A stretch of 64,000 nucleotides of DNA from CADEDH01 sp050330635. Lineage in GTDB: Bacteria > Actinomycetota > Acidimicrobiia > Acidimicrobiales > SZUA-35. Positions 61,930 through 64,000 of this stretch are shown here, piece after piece. Where the stretch lies: the NCBI GenBank assembly GCA_050330635.1, contig JBHJNQ010000039.1, forward strand, positions 1 through 64,000. The letters run 5' to 3'. The translations under genes and the position numbers were made by a program. Position 1 is the stretch's first letter; every line of letters starts with the position of its first letter. The notes beneath the pieces were generated by a model. It did no database searches. It was not told the origin of the DNA and saw only the letters and a list, made by a program, of their open reading frames with translations.

Positions 61930-63663
61930 TCAGGTGGCCGGGGGAAGGAGCCGGAGGCCGAGCTCCTCCAGGGTGGCGTCGTCGATCTCGGTCGGGGCGC
62001 CGGTCATGGGATCGAGCCCGGACTGGGGCTTGGGGAAGGCGATGACCTCCCGGATGTTCTCCTCCCCGGCCAGGATGGCGGCCAGGCGCTCGATGCCGAA
62101 GGCGAAGCCCCCGTGGGGTGGGGCGCCGTGGCGGAACGGGTTGAGGAAGAAGCCGAAGCGGGCGTCGGCCTCCGCCTCGTCGATGCCCAGCAGGGCGAAC
62201 ACCCGCTGCTGCAGCGCCGGATCGTGGATCCGGATGCTGCCCGAACCGAGCTCCCACCCGTTAAGGACCAGATCGTAGGCCCAGGCCCGGACGGCCATCG
62301 GCTCCGACTCGAGCCGGCCGAGGTCGTCGGGATGGGGGTGGCAGAAGGCGTGGTGCCCGGCTTTCGGCGTGCCGGTGGCGTCGTCGACCCCGACGAAGAG
62401 GGGGAAGTCGACGACCCACAGGTACTCGTAGGGCCCCTCGCTGACCGGGGGCCGGCCCAGCTGGTTGCGGAGGTCGCCCAACACCTCACAGGTCGTCATC
62501 CATTCGTCGGCCACGAGCAGGAGCAGGTCGTCGGGCTTGGCCTCGAACCGCTCGACGAGGGCGACCTGCTCGTTGACCGACAGGAACTTGGCAACGGGGG
62601 AGTCGAGTGCGCCCCCGTCGCCCACCTTCAGCCACACGAGCCCCTTGGCGCCGAGCGCCTTGGCGTGATCGGTCAGCCCGTCGAGCTTGTTGCGACCCCA
62701 GTCGCCGGCGGCGCCCACGGCCCGGATGCCCTTGATGGCGGGGGCCGAGGCGAAGGCCTTGAACCCGGTGGTGGCAAAGATGTCGGTGAGCTCGACGAGC
62801 TCCATGCCGAACCGCAGGTCGGGTTTGTCGCTACCGAAGCGCTCCATGGCCTCGTGCCACGAGATGCGGGGGATGGCAGGGGGACGGGCGCCGGTTACGG
62901 CCTCGGCGGCGTCGAGCACCGCAACCTCGACCGCGGCCAGCACATCGTCGACCGTGACGAAGCTCATCTCCATGTCGAGCTGCATGAACTCGTACTGGCG
63001 ATCGGCCCGGAGATCCTCGTCGCGCAGGCAGCGGGCGATCTGGAAATAGCGATCGACCCCACCCACCATCAGCAGCTGCTTGTAGAGCTGGGGCGACTGG
63101 GGCAGGGCGTAGAACGTGCCGGGACGCTGGCGGGACGGAACGATGAACTCCCGTGCTCCCTCGGGCGTGGTCGGCATCAGCATCGGGGTCTCGACCTCGA
63201 CGAAGTCCTGGGCCGTCATGGCCGCCCGGATGGCGGCGTTGACCCGGCTGCGGACCCGGAGGTTGCGCTGCATCCGGGCCCGCCGCAGATCGAGGTAGCG
63301 GTAGCGGAGACGGACCAGCTCGTCGACGTCGTCGGCCCGCTCGTCCAACGGGAACGGCGGTGGCTCGGCCACCGAGAGGATCTCGACGGTGGCGTCGACG
63401 ACCTCGACCCCACCGGTGGCCAACGACTCGTTGATGGTTCCCTCGGGCCGCTCGGCCACGGTGCCGGTGACCCGCAGGACGTACTCGCTGCGCACGTCGA
63501 CCGTGTTGTCGACCACGCATTGGATCACCCCCGAGTGATCGCGCAGGTCGACGAAGGCCAGGTGCTCGCCGTGCTCCCGGCGCCGGTTGACCCAGCCGGC
63601 GAGCGTCACGGTCTGGCCGATGTGCCCCGGCCGGAGCTCGCCGCAGAGATGAGTGCGCATCAT
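61930..63663 (-). CDS. aspS: Aspartyl-tRNA synthetase
   Basis: A 577-residue bacterial-type AspRS. The N-terminal anticodon-binding OB domain (1-105) has GWVNRRREHGEHLAFVDLRD. Class II motifs follow, including VETPMLMPTTPEGAREF, the flipping loop SPQLYKQLLMVGG and the C-terminal GFAFGIERLAAILAGEENIR. The large GAD insert (about 285-420) identifies the bacterial form. Two adjacent ATGs (63663, 63660) are possible starts; TAGGGT lies 8 bp before the first. Whether it also charges tRNA-Asn cannot be decided here. Confidence 0.97.
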   Translation of the reverse strand: MMRTHLCGELRPGHIGQTVTLAGWVNRRREHGEHLAFVDLRDHSGVIQCVVDNTVDVRSEYVLRVTGTVAERPEGTINESLATGGVEVVDATVEILSVAEPPPFPLDERADDVDELVRLRYRYLDLRRARMQRNLRVRSRVNAAIRAAMTAQDFVEVETPMLMPTTPEGAREFIVPSRQRPGTFYALPQSPQLYKQLLMVGGVDRYFQIARCLRDEDLRADRQYEFMQLDMEMSFVTVDDVLAAVEVAVLDAAEAVTGARPPAIPRISWHEAMERFGSDKPDLRFGMELVELTDIFATTGFKAFASAPAIKGIRAVGAAGDWGRNKLDGLTDHAKALGAKGLVWLKVGDGGALDSPVAKFLSVNEQVALVERFEAKPDDLLLLVADEWMTTCEVLGDLRNQLGRPPVSEGPYEYLWVVDFPLFVGVDDATGTPKAGHHAFCHPHPDDLGRLESEPMAVRAWAYDLVLNGWELGSGSIRIHDPALQQRVFALLGIDEAEADARFGFFLNPFRHGAPPHGGFAFGIERLAAILAGEENIREVIAFPKPQSGLDPMTGAPTEIDDATLEELGLRLLPPAT

Positions 63664-63671
63664 GGGTTCTG

Positions 63672-63677
63672 ACCCTA
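63672..63677 (-). promoter_or_regulatory. Putative -10 element for aspS
   Basis: TAGGGT on the - strand lies 8 bp before the ATG at 63663, again without a ribosome-binding site. Confidence 0.4.
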
Positions 63678-63827
63678 ACGTCCGAGAGCCTCTCCCCCGC
63701 CGCAATTCGCCGTCGGGAGACCACGACGGGAGGGGCCGGCAGCCTGGATCCGGGACCGCAACAGACCGTCGAGGAGCTGACCTGACCGCTCGAGCCCCCA
63801 CGGCGGGAGACGCCTCGCCATGCCGCG

Positions 63828-63853
63828 GTTTGTTCCGTGCCAGTTTGTTCCGT
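63828..63853. repeat. Direct repeat GTTTGTTCCGT, two copies 15 bp apart
   Basis: Exact 11-bp copies lie at 63828-63838 and 63843-63853, with a partial third (CGTTCTGTG) at 63860. They are in the roughly 290-bp gap upstream of aspS. On the - strand each copy reads ACGGAACAAAC, which contains a GGAAC motif like that of ECF-sigma -35 sites. This may be an operator, but I see no supporting -10. No gene is supported between 63664 and 63953. Confidence 0.55.
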
Positions 63854-63860
63854 ACAGCTC

Positions 63861-63909
63861 GTTCTGTGTTGCGTCGTGGTCACCGGGTGACGACGACGCA
63901 ACACAGAAC
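63861..63909. terminator. Long 17-bp inverted repeat
   Basis: GTTCTGTGTTGCGTCGT (63861-63877) pairs perfectly with ACGACGCAACACAGAAC (63893-63909). The loop contains a further GTCACC/GGTGAC stem, so almost the whole 49 nt can fold. It lies 44 bp after the stop of the gene entering from the right edge, which suggests a terminator for it. No T-run follows on either strand. Confidence 0.55.
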
Positions 63910-63953
63910 CCAGCGTGGCGCGTCATGGCGCCAGCGGCCGCCGGCCTTGTTGC

Positions 63954-64000
63954 CTAGCGGACCTGACCCGGGACCACCCGGTACACGTCGTAGACCCCGT
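63954..64000 (-). CDS. C-terminal end of an unidentified protein (partial)
   Basis: On the - strand, the last 14 or so codons before a TAG at 63956-63954 read GVYDVYRVVPGQVR. The gene continues beyond the window. Protein-like composition and the downstream hairpin support a real gene, but the piece is too short to name. Confidence 0.4.
   Translation of the reverse strand, partial: GVYDVYRVVPGQVR

Noticed and set aside
61201..63672. An 823-codon + strand open frame antisense to rarA and aspS
   Set aside because: No domain resemblance; both strands cannot be coding here and the - strand genes are certain.
63675..63926. An 83-codon - strand open frame upstream of aspS
   Set aside because: It runs through direct and inverted repeats, has no family resemblance, and ends at the aspS promoter.

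Overview
This is a high-GC, densely packed bacterial chromosome segment. The gene order is that of the conserved actinobacterial housekeeping backbone: pheT-pheS-SpoU-rplT-rpmI-infC; def-fmt-rsmB; priA-metK-coaBC-rpoZ-gmk-mihF; pyrF to pyrR; nusB-efp-pepQ-aroKB-prepilin peptidase; aroE-mltG-ruvX-alaS-rarA-aspS. The actinobacterial integration host factor (mihF), a PriA without its helicase site, and an actinobacterial-type HelD all fit. A deep-branching actinobacterium such as an Acidimicrobiia member is my best guess. That guess is inference from gene content and order, not from a marker tree.

Layout. 1-1.7 kb: a hotdog/MaoC-like protein and a uridine kinase-like protein on the + strand. 1.7-9.4 kb (-): oligoendopeptidase F, PheT, PheS, a SpoU rRNA methylase, L20, L35 and IF3; infC starts at ATA. 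9.8-15.8 kb: a DUF1844 protein (+), then a - strand run of molybdopterin-type protein, ribD, ribE, ribBA, a cold-shock-like protein and a degenerate GGDEF-EAL membrane protein. 15.9-20.2 kb (+): serA, serC, DUF1015 and an SRPBCC protein. 20.3-24.2 kb: def-fmt-rsmB (-), divergent from two RNA/small-molecule methylase genes (+). 24.3-38.9 kb (-): one long chain from pyrR through the pyrimidine genes, mihF, gmk, rpoZ, coaBC and metK to PriA. 39-49.7 kb: an accessory block (split HelD, acyl-CoA dehydrogenase, amidase, quinone oxidoreductase, hydrolase, SDR, CoA-transferase, CAP protein) sitting between nusB and pyrR. 49.8-63.7 kb (-): nusB, efp, pepQ, aroK-aroB fusion, prepilin peptidase, DUF4388, aroE, mltG, ruvX, alaS, rarA, aspS. 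The right edge holds the last codons of another - strand gene.

How it works together. Many neighbours overlap by 4 bp (ATGA or GTGA), so translational coupling is pervasive. Two genes, gmk and aroE, appear to use CTG starts in the same overlap arrangement. Where transcription units begin, a TANNNT hexamer repeatedly lies 6-8 bp before the start codon, which implies widespread leaderless mRNAs.

Most notable points. (1) The pyr operon leader has a PyrR-type binding hairpin touching the pyrR ribosome-binding site. An intrinsic terminator lies inside pyrR codons 9-15, which suggests a translation-gated attenuator. (2) The dihydroorotase in that operon has lost nearly all of its metal and catalytic residues. 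(3) HelD is divided into two coupled genes, with Walker A on one and Walker B on the other. (4) def and a methylase share one symmetric, overlapping -10 promoter core. No tRNA, rRNA, CRISPR array, insertion sequence or prophage was seen.
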